Assembly: GCF_000153105.1 (NCBI RefSeq)
Contig: NZ_CH672376.1
Coordinates: 2,209,120-2,273,119 of the forward strand
Reading direction: 5' to 3'
Source of the DNA: Blastopirellula marina DSM 3645
GTDB taxonomy: Bacteria; Planctomycetota; Planctomycetia; Pirellulales; Pirellulaceae
DNA: 64,000 nucleotides
Shown here piece after piece: positions 38,127-47,042 of the stretch. How positions within the stretch are numbered: the stretch's first letter is position 1; each line of letters starts with the position of its first letter. Position numbers and translations under genes: made by a program. Under the pieces are notes generated by a model. That model was not told the origin of the DNA. It made no database searches and saw only the letters and a list, made by a program, of their open reading frames with translations.

Positions 38127-39073
38127 CGCGAGCCGATGGAAGAGGGTCGGCGATCCCAACGCGGATCGAAGTGGCCGGCCGCAATCCATCGGCTCGCGCT
38201 TCTGGCTGGCGTTTGCGCGGTTTGAGAAAACGGGAACCTGAGGATGACCGCGACATGCTACAAAAAAACGATCCGGTCCTGTCCACTCGGCCGCTCCGAA
38301 TAAAAACGCGCGGCGGTCCAGTCCGCGTTGCGAAGCTTGTCACGAAGTATCGCCGCCGGCAGGTCGTAGGCAAGACCAGCCAGAGACGCGAGCCGATGGA
38401 AGAGGGGCGGCGGATCCCAACGCGGATCGAAGTGGCCGGCCGCAATCCATCGGCTCGCGCCTCTGGCTGGTGTTTGCGCGGTTTGAGAAAAAGGGAACCG
38501 GAGGATGACCGCGACATGCTACAAAAAAAACGATCCGGTCCGGTCCACTCGGCCGCTCCGAAAAAAAACGCGCGGCGGTCCAGTCCACATTGTGAAGCTT
38601 GTCACGAAGTATCGCCGCCGGCAGGTCGTAGGCAAGACCAGCCCGAGGCGCGAGCCGATGGAAGAGGGTCGGCGATCCCAACGCGGATCGAAGTGGCCGG
38701 CCGCAATCCATCGGCTCGCGCTTCTGGCTGGCGTTTGCGCGGTTTGAGAAAAAGGGAACCTGAGGATGACCGCGACATGCTACAAAAAAACGATCCGGTC
38801 CTGTCCACTCGGCCGCTCCGAAAAAAAACGCGCGGCGGTCCAGTCCGCGTTGCGAAGCTTGTCACGAAGTATCGCCGCCGGCAGGTCGTAGGCAAGACCA
38901 GCCAGAGGCGCGAGCCGATGGAAGAGGGTCGGCGATCGATCCCAGCGCGGATCGAAGTGGCCGGCCGCAATCCATCGGCTCGCGCTTCTGGCTGGTGTTT
39001 GCGCGGTTTGAGAAAAAGGGAACCGGAGAATGACCGCGACATGCTACAAAAAAAACGATCCGGTCCGGTCCGA
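38127..39073. repeat. ~260-bp tandem repeat array, right part
   Basis: Nearly four further units, with CGCGAG start points at 38127, 38387, 38649 and 38909 (spacing 260, 262, 260). Units differ by single bases and by A-tract length (7 or 8). A long frame stays open across three units because stops are rare in them, but it has no ribosome binding site or protein character. The last unit is cut off within the second A-tract motif at about 39073, some 35 bases before the terminator of tRNA-Lys. Confidence 0.93.
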
Positions 39074-39106
39074 TTGCGGGGATTAGACGGCTGCCAATTG
39101 GCGCAT

Positions 39107-39135
39107 AAAAAAAGCTGACCCGTGAGGGCCAGCTG
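39107..39135 (-). terminator. Rho-independent terminator of tRNA-Lys
   Basis: Read on the minus strand, AGCTGGCCC and GGGTCAGCT form a nine-position stem with one mismatch around TCAC, followed by seven T. It starts about 20 bases after the tRNA 3' end. Confidence 0.85.
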
Positions 39136-39153
39136 ATCGAAATTTGATGGGAG

Positions 39154-39226
<73 letters not shown>

Positions 39227-39338
39227 GTTTTCTAGGGGACGCATCTGCTTGTTGGCAGGTTCGCTTCCCTCGGAATTCCATAATGTAACGCTAACATCGG
39301 CCGTTACCAAGGCGGTCACCATGTTTTCCGGTCCGTTT

Positions 39339-41318
39339 TTATTCGCCGGCGCTGCTGGGGGTGCTGTCGGAGAGCATTTCTAGCTGTTTCATCTTGCGGT
39401 AGAGATTGGAGCGGTGCATGCCGATTTTTTCGGCGGCGGCGCTGATGTTGCCTTGCGCGGCGTCGACGTGACGTTGGATGTAACGCCTTTGAAATTCAGC
39501 GGTTGCGTCGTTTAACGGCAGATTCATCGGGGCGTCGTCATGCGAATCGAGCGAGTGGAACTGCAGTGACTCGGGCTGGATCACTTCGTCGCTGTGCAGA
39601 AAGATCACCCGCTCCATCGTGTTGCGCAGTTCGCGCACATTGCCAGGCCAGGCGTGAGCCAACAGGCGGCGTTGGGCCGCTTCCGAGAGGGTCGGCGTTT
39701 GGCGGCCAGTTTTTAGAGAGAAATGGTGCAAAAAGTGGTTGGCCAGCGTCAGGATGTCGGTCCCCCGCTCGCGGAGCGGCGGCAGTTCGATCGTCACTAC
39801 GTGCAGGCGAAAGAAGAGGTCTTCGCGAAACTTCTTTTCGCGGACCAGTTCGCCCAGGTCCCGATTGGTTGCGGCGATGATGCGGACGTCGACTTGGATC
39901 TCGCTCGTGCCGCCGACCCGCATGATGAGCTGGTCTTCGAGCACGCGCAGCAGCTTCGATTGGCCGGAAAGGCTGAGGTCACCGATCTCGTCGAGAAACA
40001 GGGTGCCGCCGTCGGCCATTTCAAACTTGCCGGGTCGCGTTTCGTCGGCTCCGGTGAAGGCGCCTTTCTCGCGACCGAACAGTTCGCTTTCGAGCAGCGT
40101 GTCAGGCACCGCGGCGCAGTTGACCGCGACCAGCGGCTGAGCGCGACGATCGCTGCGAAAGTGGATCGACTGGCTGACGACTTCTTTGCCGGTTCCGTTT
40201 TCGCCCAAGACCAGCACCGGCAGATTCGACTCGGCGACACGGCGGATCGTGCCGCGCAGCGTCGCGATCGCCGGGCAATCGCCGATCAGCTCGGCGGCGG
40301 CTGCGGCGGCGTCGGCCAGACGATTGCGGCTGGCCAAGATGCGTTCGGTCTCTTGGGTGTTTTCGAGCGCCGAGGATGCATGCGCGGCCAGTTCGGTCAG
40401 GCCAAGCTGGTCTTCGGCAGTAAAGTTACCGAGTTGTTTGTTGATCAGCTCGAACGCGCCGAAGATTCGCCCGCGGCGTCCAACCAGCGGCACGCACAGC
40501 AAGTTACGTGTATGAAAGGCGAGCGACTGATCAATGTCGCGGTTAATCTCGTCTTTATCGAGTTCATCCACGCGGCGGGGCTCGCCGGTTTGAACGACGT
40601 GCCCGACCACGCCGCGATCGTCCGGCACGCGCAGCTCGCCCCCTTCGATGCCGAGGGCGGGCCGGCCGACGAGCGTTTTTTTGGGGCGATCCCAGAGGAA
40701 GATACTGGCCCGCTCGGATCCGAACAGTTCGGCGGCCGCTTCGGCCATTTCGGTAAGCAGCGTGTGCATGTCGCGCGTTTTTTGCCACGACTCGATGATG
40801 GTCAGCAGTTGTTCGAGCCGTTTCAAACGAGCCGACCGCGCCACGCGCTGGCGAATCAGGCCGACGCCGTAGCCGAGCAGATGCGCGGTCAAAGCGGCGC
40901 GATATTGCAACGTTTTGATCAGCTCTGGCGTGCTGCGAACGGCCAAGACCAGCGAGAGCGATTTGTCGCCGTGCAGCGCGACGGTCAGCCAATCTGCGGC
41001 CAGGACCGGCTCGGCGGCGTCGACCGCCGCGACCAAGGCCGGCGTCGGCAACGGATGCCGGCGGCCTGCTTCGGCGATGGGGGACCATTGGCCGAGATTG
41101 TCACGGATGGCGACGGTCAGGTAATCGGCCGCTCCCCGCTGAAAGATTGCGTCGAGCGCCGCGTGGAGGTATTTGTCGAGCCGATCTTCGGAGGTAGCCA
41201 GCGCGACGACTCGCAGGTGCGCCGCGCCGATGAGATCTCGCTGTTCGCCCAAGAGGAGGGCCGATTCAATTTCGTCGTAAAGGGCTCCGCCCATGCCGTG
41301 CTCCGCCGATGTCGTCAA
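39339..41318 (-). CDS. Sigma-54-dependent transcriptional activator with GAF domain
   Basis: A 659-residue enhancer-binding protein. The N-terminal ~165 residues are of an unrecognised sensor type. A GAF domain (about 185-335, with SERASIFLW and LCVPLVGRRGRIFGAFEL) follows, then the AAA+ domain with Walker A GENGTGKE, GAFTGA loop (about 419), Walker B GGTLFLDEIGDL and the R-finger region, and a C-terminal Fis-type helix-turn-helix (GNISAAAEKIGMHRSNLYRK). The GAFTGA motif indicates direct contact with sigma-54. It is divergent from fabI with 155 bases between, so it could control fabI, though I see no clear -24/-12 promoter there. An in-frame ATG at 41294 is an alternative start. Confidence 0.95.
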   Translation of the reverse strand: MTTSAEHGMGGALYDEIESALLLGEQRDLIGAAHLRVVALATSEDRLDKYLHAALDAIFQRGAADYLTVAIRDNLGQWSPIAEAGRRHPLPTPALVAAVDAAEPVLAADWLTVALHGDKSLSLVLAVRSTPELIKTLQYRAALTAHLLGYGVGLIRQRVARSARLKRLEQLLTIIESWQKTRDMHTLLTEMAEAAAELFGSERASIFLWDRPKKTLVGRPALGIEGGELRVPDDRGVVGHVVQTGEPRRVDELDKDEINRDIDQSLAFHTRNLLCVPLVGRRGRIFGAFELINKQLGNFTAEDQLGLTELAAHASSALENTQETERILASRNRLADAAAAAAELIGDCPAIATLRGTIRRVAESNLPVLVLGENGTGKEVVSQSIHFRSDRRAQPLVAVNCAAVPDTLLESELFGREKGAFTGADETRPGKFEMADGGTLFLDEIGDLSLSGQSKLLRVLEDQLIMRVGGTSEIQVDVRIIAATNRDLGELVREKKFREDLFFRLHVVTIELPPLRERGTDILTLANHFLHHFSLKTGRQTPTLSEAAQRRLLAHAWPGNVRELRNTMERVIFLHSDEVIQPESLQFHSLDSHDDAPMNLPLNDATAEFQRRYIQRHVDAAQGNISAAAEKIGMHRSNLYRKMKQLEMLSDSTPSSAGE

Positions 41319-41473
41319 AGGATAACGGCCCTATGTTATCAAATTGATTCGAGTTCGACGCGTGCCGTATCAGGAAGTCCGCTTTTGAGGAGGGCCGGAA
41401 ACGGGTATTCTGGGCGATTATTACTACGGTTTACGAGCCGCATGACATTGGGCTAGGCGGAGGAGATCTCGCA

Positions 41474-42310
41474 GTGCAATTATTCGAAGGCAAAAAAGGG
41501 CTGATCGTCGGCGTCGCCAACAATCACTCGATCGCTTGGGCGATTGCTGAGCAAATCATGGCCGGCGGCGGCGAGTGCGGATTTACGCATCTGCCTGACA
41601 AGCCGGATGACGAACGCAAAAAGAACCGACATCGCGTCGGCAAGTTGATCGACGGCAATCCCAGCGCCAAGTTTTTGGTTCCGCTCGACGTGCAGTCGAA
41701 CGAGAACATCGCCGAAGTGATGGAAACGGCGAAGCAGGAATTCGGCGAGATCGACTTTTTGCTCCACTCGGTCGCCTACGCGTCGCTAGAGGACCTGCGG
41801 GTGCCGACGGTCGAATGCAGCCGTGACGGGTTCAAGCTGGCGATGGACATCAGCGCCTACAGCATGATCGCCGTGACCAACGCCGCGCGACCGATTTTGA
41901 GCAAAAACAGCTCGGTCTGCGCGATGACCTATTACGGCGGCGAGCGCATCGTGCCGGGCTACAACATGATGGGCGTCTGCAAAGCGGCGCTCGATTCGAT
42001 CGTCAAATACCTGGCGTTCGACCTGGGGCCGGATGGGGTTCGCGTCAATGCGATCAGCGCCGGACCGCTGAAAACGTTGGCCAGCAGCGCGGTGGGCGCC
42101 AAAGGGATGACGGACTTGTACGCCGCGGTTTCGCCGCTGGGCGACAACATCACCCACGAGCAAGTCGGCAAAGCAGGCGCCTACTTGTTGTCAGACATGT
42201 CGCAAGGAGTGACGGCCGAGATCCTGCATGTCGACGGCGGCTACAACCAAATGGGAAGCCCGGGCCGGCTGCTCGATTCTTACGCCGAGCTGATCGCCAA
42301 ATCGAAGTAG
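41474..42310 (+). CDS. fabI: Enoyl-[acyl-carrier-protein] reductase (NADH)
   Basis: FabI reduces trans-2-enoyl-ACP, the last step of each fatty acid elongation cycle. The 278 residues form a short-chain dehydrogenase fold with the FabI-type cofactor site GLIVGVANNHSIAWAIA and the catalytic Tyr-x6-Lys in YNMMGVCK (Tyr about 163, Lys about 170), then VNAISAGPLKTLA and the C-terminal HVDGGYNQMG. The start is GTG at 41474, supported by a GGCGGAGGAGA ribosome binding site. It is monocistronic, ending at a strong terminator. Confidence 0.96.
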   Translation: MQLFEGKKGLIVGVANNHSIAWAIAEQIMAGGGECGFTHLPDKPDDERKKNRHRVGKLIDGNPSAKFLVPLDVQSNENIAEVMETAKQEFGEIDFLLHSVAYASLEDLRVPTVECSRDGFKLAMDISAYSMIAVTNAARPILSKNSSVCAMTYYGGERIVPGYNMMGVCKAALDSIVKYLAFDLGPDGVRVNAISAGPLKTLASSAVGAKGMTDLYAAVSPLGDNITHEQVGKAGAYLLSDMSQGVTAEILHVDGGYNQMGSPGRLLDSYAELIAKSK

Positions 42311-42336
42311 CGATTGCGGCGCGTCAAGAAACAAAG

Positions 42337-42377
42337 AACGCCGAGCCAGGGGAAGATCGATCCCCTGGTTCGGCGTT
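42337..42377 (+). terminator. Terminator between fabI and the convergent gene
   Basis: AACGCCGAGCCAGGGG pairs with CCCCTGGTTCGGCGTT (one G-T pair) around nine bases, followed by a T-rich stretch. It probably ends both fabI and the convergent small gene. Confidence 0.88.
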
Positions 42378-42412
42378 GTTGATTTTTACGTCGACTGCGG
42401 AAGCGTCGACGT

Positions 42413-42709
42413 CTAGGTGGTGTTCTCTAGCCCAGCGTCAGCACCCGGAAATCGACCGCGAAGGAAAAAGCGTTCCCACCAATTGGCGGCACGTAGGCGA
42501 GTATCGTCTCGACGGATCGCGTGGGTCTTGCCGCGTCGTGTGCGAACCACGATCGCTTCTTGATCGATTTGCTCGATCACCCAGTACTTATCGACGTCGT
42601 AGGTATAAAACTCACCCCGCGGTTCGGGGTCGATATCGTGAGCGCGTGGACCGGGATGGGTCGTGTGTTTGGTCTTACGATAGACCACGGGATCCCCCGG
42701 CTTAAACAT
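42413..42709 (-). CDS. Conserved hypothetical protein, 98 residues
   Basis: The protein is small and soluble, beginning FKPGDPVVYRKTKHT and with YTYDVDKYWVIEQIDQEAIV and RTRRGKTHAIRRDD. The opening FKPGDPVVY and the beta-rich pattern suggest a small barrel such as SH3/KOW-like domains, but I do not recognise the family. ATG at 42709 is chosen because GGAG lies seven bases upstream; an ATG at 42730 would add seven residues. It is convergent with fabI. Confidence 0.75.
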   Translation of the reverse strand: MFKPGDPVVYRKTKHTTHPGPRAHDIDPEPRGEFYTYDVDKYWVIEQIDQEAIVVRTRRGKTHAIRRDDTRLRAANWWERFFLRGRFPGADAGLENTT

Positions 42710-43040
42710 AGTGGTCTCCTTTCCAGACATAAAGCATGACGGAATCTGCGCGCCAATCTTAGGTTACTTGGGTTATCATTTTTCGTCAAATTAAAGAGCG
42801 TCATTTGCCCGGAGTCGCTTTGGTCTGAAACAGATGCATGGGAATGCACGGCTCCCTTTGTGGATACCTGACTTCCTTTATGGGTTTATTATTGGGATTC
42901 TTTGTGCCGCAAAGTTGAGAAAAAAAGATTGCCGCAGCAGCGCAATGGGGGTTAAAATAGCGGCTCTCATCACAATCGAAAGACTCTCCCCGCTCATCCG
43001 TTTTTTTTACCTATGCATTTAGGGAAAGGGGACTGTGACG
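42710..43040. other. Spacer with a candidate promoter for the CBS-domain gene
   Basis: TTGCCG (42929-42934) and TAAAAT (42953-42958), spaced 18 bases, form a plausible -35/-10 pair 80 bases before the CBS gene. Between 42730 and 42900 there is nothing I can identify apart from an AT-rich patch near 42770-42800 that may hold the promoter of the divergent 98-residue gene. Confidence 0.4.
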
Positions 43041-43538
43041 ATGTCTCTTCAAGCATCTCAGAATCGTTCGCCGGTGGCGCGCGATTTTATGGCTACCAAA
43101 CTGATTACGCTTCGCGCGGAAGATGACGCTTTGGAAGCGGTGCGCAAGCTGCTTCATTATCGGATTTCTGGTGCTCCCGTCGTAGACGAAGCAGGCCAGT
43201 ACTTGGGCGTATTTTCGGAAAAGACATCGATGAGCTTCCTGCTCGATGCGATGTACGAACAATTGCCCTCCAACGAAGTTCGCGCCTTCATGAATACCGA
43301 TCCCCATCGGACGATTGAGGAAGAAACCGACTTGCTGCAGTGCATTCAAATCTTCAAAAACACTGAGTATCGGCGTTTGCCGGTCTTGAGAGCGGGCAAA
43401 TTGGTGGGGCAGATCAGCCGACGCGACGTGTTAAACGCCGCGGTAAAACTGGTTGATACCATCAAGGGGCGGCGCAGCGGAAAATTTGTGATGTATTTCA
43501 GCGCGATTTTGGACATGGATCAGTCCCCGGTCGACTAA
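43041..43538 (+). CDS. CBS-domain pair protein
   Basis: A 165-residue protein made of two CBS domains (about 15-75 and 85-145). The segments ALEAVRKLLHYRISGAPVVD and LLQCIQIFKNTEYRRLPVLR with VGQISRRDVLNA are typical. CBS pairs bind adenine nucleotides and usually regulate a partner; here it is free-standing, with a 20-residue tail. ATG at 43041 is chosen because AAAGGGGA lies nine bases upstream; a GTG at 43035 would add two residues. No partner is evident next to it. Confidence 0.92.
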   Translation: MSLQASQNRSPVARDFMATKLITLRAEDDALEAVRKLLHYRISGAPVVDEAGQYLGVFSEKTSMSFLLDAMYEQLPSNEVRAFMNTDPHRTIEEETDLLQCIQIFKNTEYRRLPVLRAGKLVGQISRRDVLNAAVKLVDTIKGRRSGKFVMYFSAILDMDQSPVD

Positions 43539-43661
43539 TTGACCGGGGAATCTTGACCGTCTCTCTGCGGCCAGCCGGTTGGACCGGTTTGGACTGCCCG
43601 AGAGGCCCCTGGATCGACTATACTTTTCGCCTGAGCATGAAGCATCGGTGCGAGGGTAGCA

Positions 43662-44135
43662 GTGACAGAAGAGATCCGCGAATTGGCCGTCATCGGCTGG
43701 CAAGAATATATCGGGTTGCCTGAGTGGAACGTCCCGCCGATTCGGGCCAAGTCGGACAGCGGCGCTCGTTCTAGCGCGATCGACGTGGTCGATTTCGAAG
43801 AGCTGCCGGGGGATCGCGTCCTGTTTCATGTCGCTCTCTCGAAGCTCAACCGCACCAATTTGGTGACGATCGAAGCGCCGATCAAACGTCGGACGCGGAT
43901 CAAGTCGAGCAACGGCAGCGTGCATGATCGGATCATCGTCGAAACGACGATCCAGATTGGTCAACATCAGGCCGTGGTCGAACTGGGGCTCGTTTGTCGG
44001 CGTACGATGCTTTGTCGAATGTTGCTGGGCCGTACGGCGCTGGCGGGGCGTTTTCTGGTGAACTCGGAAAAGCGATTTCTGCTGAGCGAAAAGCCACCGT
44101 CCGTAAAAAAGAAAAAACGTCGTCCCAAATCGTGA
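43662..44135 (+). CDS. Retropepsin-like / ATP-dependent zinc protease family protein
   Basis: A 157-residue protein of the family annotated as putative ATP-dependent zinc protease (RimB-like). The hallmark is the aspartic-protease-like segment IRAKSDSGARSSAIDV, where DSGA matches the D-[S/T]-G-A active-site pattern, preceded by VIGWQEYIGLPEWNV. Family members often occur beside rimK; no rimK is visible here. The start is GTG at 43662 with GAGGGTAG upstream. The C-terminus is strongly basic (VKKKKRRPKS). Protease activity is not proven for many members. Confidence 0.85.
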   Translation: MTEEIRELAVIGWQEYIGLPEWNVPPIRAKSDSGARSSAIDVVDFEELPGDRVLFHVALSKLNRTNLVTIEAPIKRRTRIKSSNGSVHDRIIVETTIQIGQHQAVVELGLVCRRTMLCRMLLGRTALAGRFLVNSEKRFLLSEKPPSVKKKKRRPKS

Positions 44136-44510
44136 ACGAACCGGCGGCGGCCTGCGTAACCGACGAAGGCGCGGAACGTCCCCCCGCTAGCATGGTTGGC
44201 TGCGGTTCTCCGGAACTGACGAAAATTGCTCTAGGTGATCGCGGCCTTCTGGATTAGGTTTTCTGTAATCTTTACAAACGGTGATTGCGGCATGGAGGGT
44301 CGCTGGCCCCTATTTTGGGACCGTCGCTGAGCAAAGATCACAAGAGTCGCACTGCACGGCGACCCTTCGACAAAGATGCGGCGCTTGATCGGAATCAGCG
44401 TCGTTTTGGCCGCCAACGTTCTCCCCCGGAACCGCCGCGGCGACTAGTAGCGAGTTGCAGGAGGCGACTCGCGCAGGCAAGATCCCAGAAAACTTGGAGA
44501 TTCCAAGAGC
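44136..44510. other. Gene-free spacer
   Basis: No reading frame here has a ribosome binding site or protein-like composition. TTGGAGATTCC about 15-20 bases before the next ATG may include its ribosome binding site. Nothing else is recognised. Confidence 0.4.
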
Positions 44511-45629
44511 ATGGAAGCTCGTATCTGCTTCGCGGCAGTCATCTTTGGCGCCGCACTTTCGCTAGGCGCTAATCACCGCACCGAAAACTTTGTGGTCACC
44601 GCTCCCGACAAGCAAATGGCCCAGCAGACTTGTGAAGCGGCCGAAGGATTTCGCCGCCAACTGGCGCTCGAATGGCTCGGTCGTGAACTTCCCCCGTGGT
44701 CGCAGCCTTGCCCGATCTTGGTCAAAGTGGGGGGCGGCGCCGGCGGTTTTACGCAGTTCGCATTCAACCGCGGAGTGCCGTTCAACTGGACCATGGAGAT
44801 TCAAGGTTCCCGCGAACGGATCCTCGATTCGGTTCTGCCGCACGAAATCTTGCACACCGTCTTCGCGAGCCACTTTGGTCGTCCCCTGCCCCGCTGGGCT
44901 GACGAAGGCGCCTGCACGACGGTCGAGCATGACTCGGAAAAGAACAAAAACACCAAGCTGCTGTACGAATGTCTGACAACCGATCGCGGCATCGCGTTCA
45001 ATCGGATGTTCGCGATGGAAGACTATCCTGCCGACGTTCTGCCGCTGTACGCGCAAGGCTATTCGCTCGCCCGCTTTTTGATCGTCCAGGGAGGCAAGCC
45101 GAAGTATGTCGAGTACATCGGCGAAGGGATGAAGTCGAACAACTGGACCCGCACTACGAACAAGTTCTACGGCTATCACAGTCTCAGCGACTTGCAAGTC
45201 GCCTGGCTCGGCTGGGTGCGAGACGGCAGTTCAATCGCCAACGTTCGGGGCCCGCAACAGCAAGTCGCTCAGAACGAACCGGAGCCGTTTGTCTTGCGAG
45301 GACAAAGCCCGGAAGCGCCCCACAATAGCGTCGCCGTAGCGGTCGCAACTCCCCAGCCCAGCGGACAGCCGCGGCCGTTCATGCAAGTGAACGCCACCGC
45401 GTCGAGCGAAGGTTTCTATCATCGCGGCGGCAGCGAGCCGTCGCACAACGACATGGCGATGAACATCGCCGCCGACCAGGCGACGCGCCAGATTGGTTCG
45501 CAACCGGCGGCATTGCCCCCGGCCCAACCAAGCCCGCCGGTCAAAGAGAAAGTGCTGCTCGAATGGGAGCGAACGAGCCGCAACGCTCCGACCTATTACT
45601 TACCAGGCGGGACTTCGCTGTTCCGCTAG
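44511..45629 (+). CDS. Exported HExxH metallopeptidase-like protein
   Basis: A 372-residue protein with a signal peptide (FAAVIFGAALSLGA) and a gluzincin-like zinc site: HEILH at about residues 111-115 and a downstream acidic residue in RWADEGACTTVE. This pattern is that of the peptidase MA / DUF1570 group. The last 130 residues are Pro/Ser/Ala-rich and likely disordered. It is single and followed by a terminator. The substrate is unknown. Because the zinc-binding histidines and the catalytic Glu are intact, activity is plausible. Confidence 0.85.
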   Translation: MEARICFAAVIFGAALSLGANHRTENFVVTAPDKQMAQQTCEAAEGFRRQLALEWLGRELPPWSQPCPILVKVGGGAGGFTQFAFNRGVPFNWTMEIQGSRERILDSVLPHEILHTVFASHFGRPLPRWADEGACTTVEHDSEKNKNTKLLYECLTTDRGIAFNRMFAMEDYPADVLPLYAQGYSLARFLIVQGGKPKYVEYIGEGMKSNNWTRTTNKFYGYHSLSDLQVAWLGWVRDGSSIANVRGPQQQVAQNEPEPFVLRGQSPEAPHNSVAVAVATPQPSGQPRPFMQVNATASSEGFYHRGGSEPSHNDMAMNIAADQATRQIGSQPAALPPAQPSPPVKEKVLLEWERTSRNAPTYYLPGGTSLFR

Positions 45630-45658
45630 AGCGACGAACTGTTGAATTGAACAAAAAT

Positions 45659-45685
45659 CGCCGACCCCGCAGTCGGCGTTTTTTT
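45659..45685 (+). terminator. Rho-independent terminator
   Basis: CGCCGAC and GTCGGCG form a stem around CCCGCA, followed by seven T, 30 bases after the stop codon of the metallopeptidase-like gene. Confidence 0.88.
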
Positions 45686-45999
45686 GTGCGCGATGCGAAA
45701 GGCTTGGTAAACATGATTGGGAGGCGATCAGCCAGCACGCCTGCAGCGCACCGCCTCTGCTTTTTCATCGCCCACGACGATTACGTCGCCTATAACAAAG
45801 ACATTATCCGCGGGCCTGATAACCACTTTGTGTGAAGTGAGACATGACGGATGCTTCAACGACCTCCTTCCGCACGCAATTTGCACTATGTCTCTGCAAA
45901 TCCTTTTTCGGCGTAGTAGATCTGCCCGAGAGATGAAGGCCGGCTGATTCGATCCCATCTCGCCGATACGACTCAGGGCATTCCCAGGAGATCGCTGTT
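45686..45999. other. Spacer before the Thr/Pro-repeat gene
   Basis: No gene is supported here. The last 15 bases carry the CCAGGAGA ribosome binding site of the next gene. A promoter probably lies in this stretch but no hexamer pair stands out. Confidence 0.4.
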
Positions 46000-46659
46000 A
46001 TGAATTTTCCCACTTTCGCGCTCGCTATCGTCTTGCTGCCGTGGATGCCGCTGGCGGCGTCGGCGCAAAGCATGACGGTAACGCCGCCGGCGTACACGAC
46101 CACGCCTCCGCAGTACACGACCACGCCGTCCCAGTACACGACGACCCCGCCCCAGTACACGACCACGCCGCCGTATTACGTGCCGGTACAGGGAATAACG
46201 CCAGCGACGCCAACAGTCCCGACGACGCCGACGATACCAATGCTTCCGACGACGACGCCATCCATACCGGCGACACCAACGGTTCCCTACTCCACAACCA
46301 CCACGCCCTACTCGACTACGACCATGTCGCAAAACTTGGTGACTCCGCCAACGTATCAACGTCAGTCGACGGCGTTCGAATCGGAGATGGTTGACCAGGT
46401 TGAGGAGGAAGAGGGGGTGCTCGACGTGGAGGAAGAGATGACCTCGACGCCAAATTTCGAAACGCTTGTAGAGCTTTATGCGCAGTGCGTCCTACAATTG
46501 GACGAAATGGAAACGGAGCAATTTGTCAGCGACTTTGAAGATGTCGCGGTCCAGCTAGGTTTAGCGCCTGGCGATGTAGGGCTGCGAGTTGGCGTGAAGA
46601 TTTTGCTGTGTCTTTCGCTGGAGCGGATGTTGGGACTGTCGGGCGCCGGCGCGCTCTAA
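46000..46659 (+). CDS. Secreted Thr/Pro-repeat protein
   Basis: A 219-residue protein with a signal peptide (FALAIVLLPWMPLAASAQS, cleavage after ASA). It has a Thr/Pro repeat region (about 25-105) built from YTTTPPQ and later TPT[V/I]P units, then a helical C-terminal part (LVELYAQCVLQLDEMETEQF). Repeats of this kind form extended stalks in surface proteins. The function is unknown. AGGAGA lies about eight bases before the ATG, a good start. Confidence 0.8.
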   Translation: MNFPTFALAIVLLPWMPLAASAQSMTVTPPAYTTTPPQYTTTPSQYTTTPPQYTTTPPYYVPVQGITPATPTVPTTPTIPMLPTTTPSIPATPTVPYSTTTTPYSTTTMSQNLVTPPTYQRQSTAFESEMVDQVEEEEGVLDVEEEMTSTPNFETLVELYAQCVLQLDEMETEQFVSDFEDVAVQLGLAPGDVGLRVGVKILLCLSLERMLGLSGAGAL

Positions 46660-46946
46660 ATCTGCTCAAGCAAGGAGCGAGAAAGCTCCTCGAGTTCGGC
46701 GGCAGCTAGCTGCGTGCGGTGACCGTCTATACTTTGAACCACCGTTCAGGTCGCCGGCCGCAATCCCTGGGCTTGCGCCGCGGGCTAGTGTGACAATTTT
46801 CGGCGTTTCATTCCGACCGTGATTTTCCGTTCGGTCGCCGTGGTCTGACCGTGTTCTATTTCTTCTTTTGTCGCACGTTGCATCCCCTAAAGATACGCTT
46901 CGGGCCACGTAGAGAAGTTGCGAAGCGACGAATGGCATGCGCGCAC
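46660..46946. other. Spacer with a diverged single copy of the 36-39 kb repeat
   Basis: At 46750-46789 the sequence TCGCCGGCCGCAATCC and a following GGGCTTGCGCCGCGGGCTAG resemble the hairpin right arm of the tandem-repeat unit at 36.2-39.1 kb, with about three quarters of positions the same. The A-tract parts are not present. Nothing else is recognised. Confidence 0.45.
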
Positions 46947-46983
46947 AAAAAAGCCCCGACCGTTGGAGAGGCGGTCGGGGCTC
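46947..46983 (-). terminator. Terminator of clpX
   Basis: On the minus strand AGCCCCGACCG pairs with CGGTCGGGGCT around eight bases, followed by six T. It lies about 60 bases after the clpX stop. Confidence 0.92.
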
Positions 46984-47042
46984 AGCGTTTCACATCAGTT
47001 GCGGAGTCAAAGTTGCTACGTCAAACAGTGGGAGGGATTACC

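Noticed and set aside
36208-39073. A CRISPR-like array
   Set aside because: Units are about 260 bp with almost no unique spacers and there are no cas genes nearby.
38171-39118. A 315-codon open frame across the tandem repeats
   Set aside because: It is open only because the repeat unit lacks stops in this frame; it starts with a GTG inside a hairpin, has no ribosome binding site, and similar frames are open on the other strand.
39723-41456. A 577-codon antisense frame over the sigma-54 activator
   Set aside because: It is a high-GC shadow of a gene with clear conserved motifs on the other strand.
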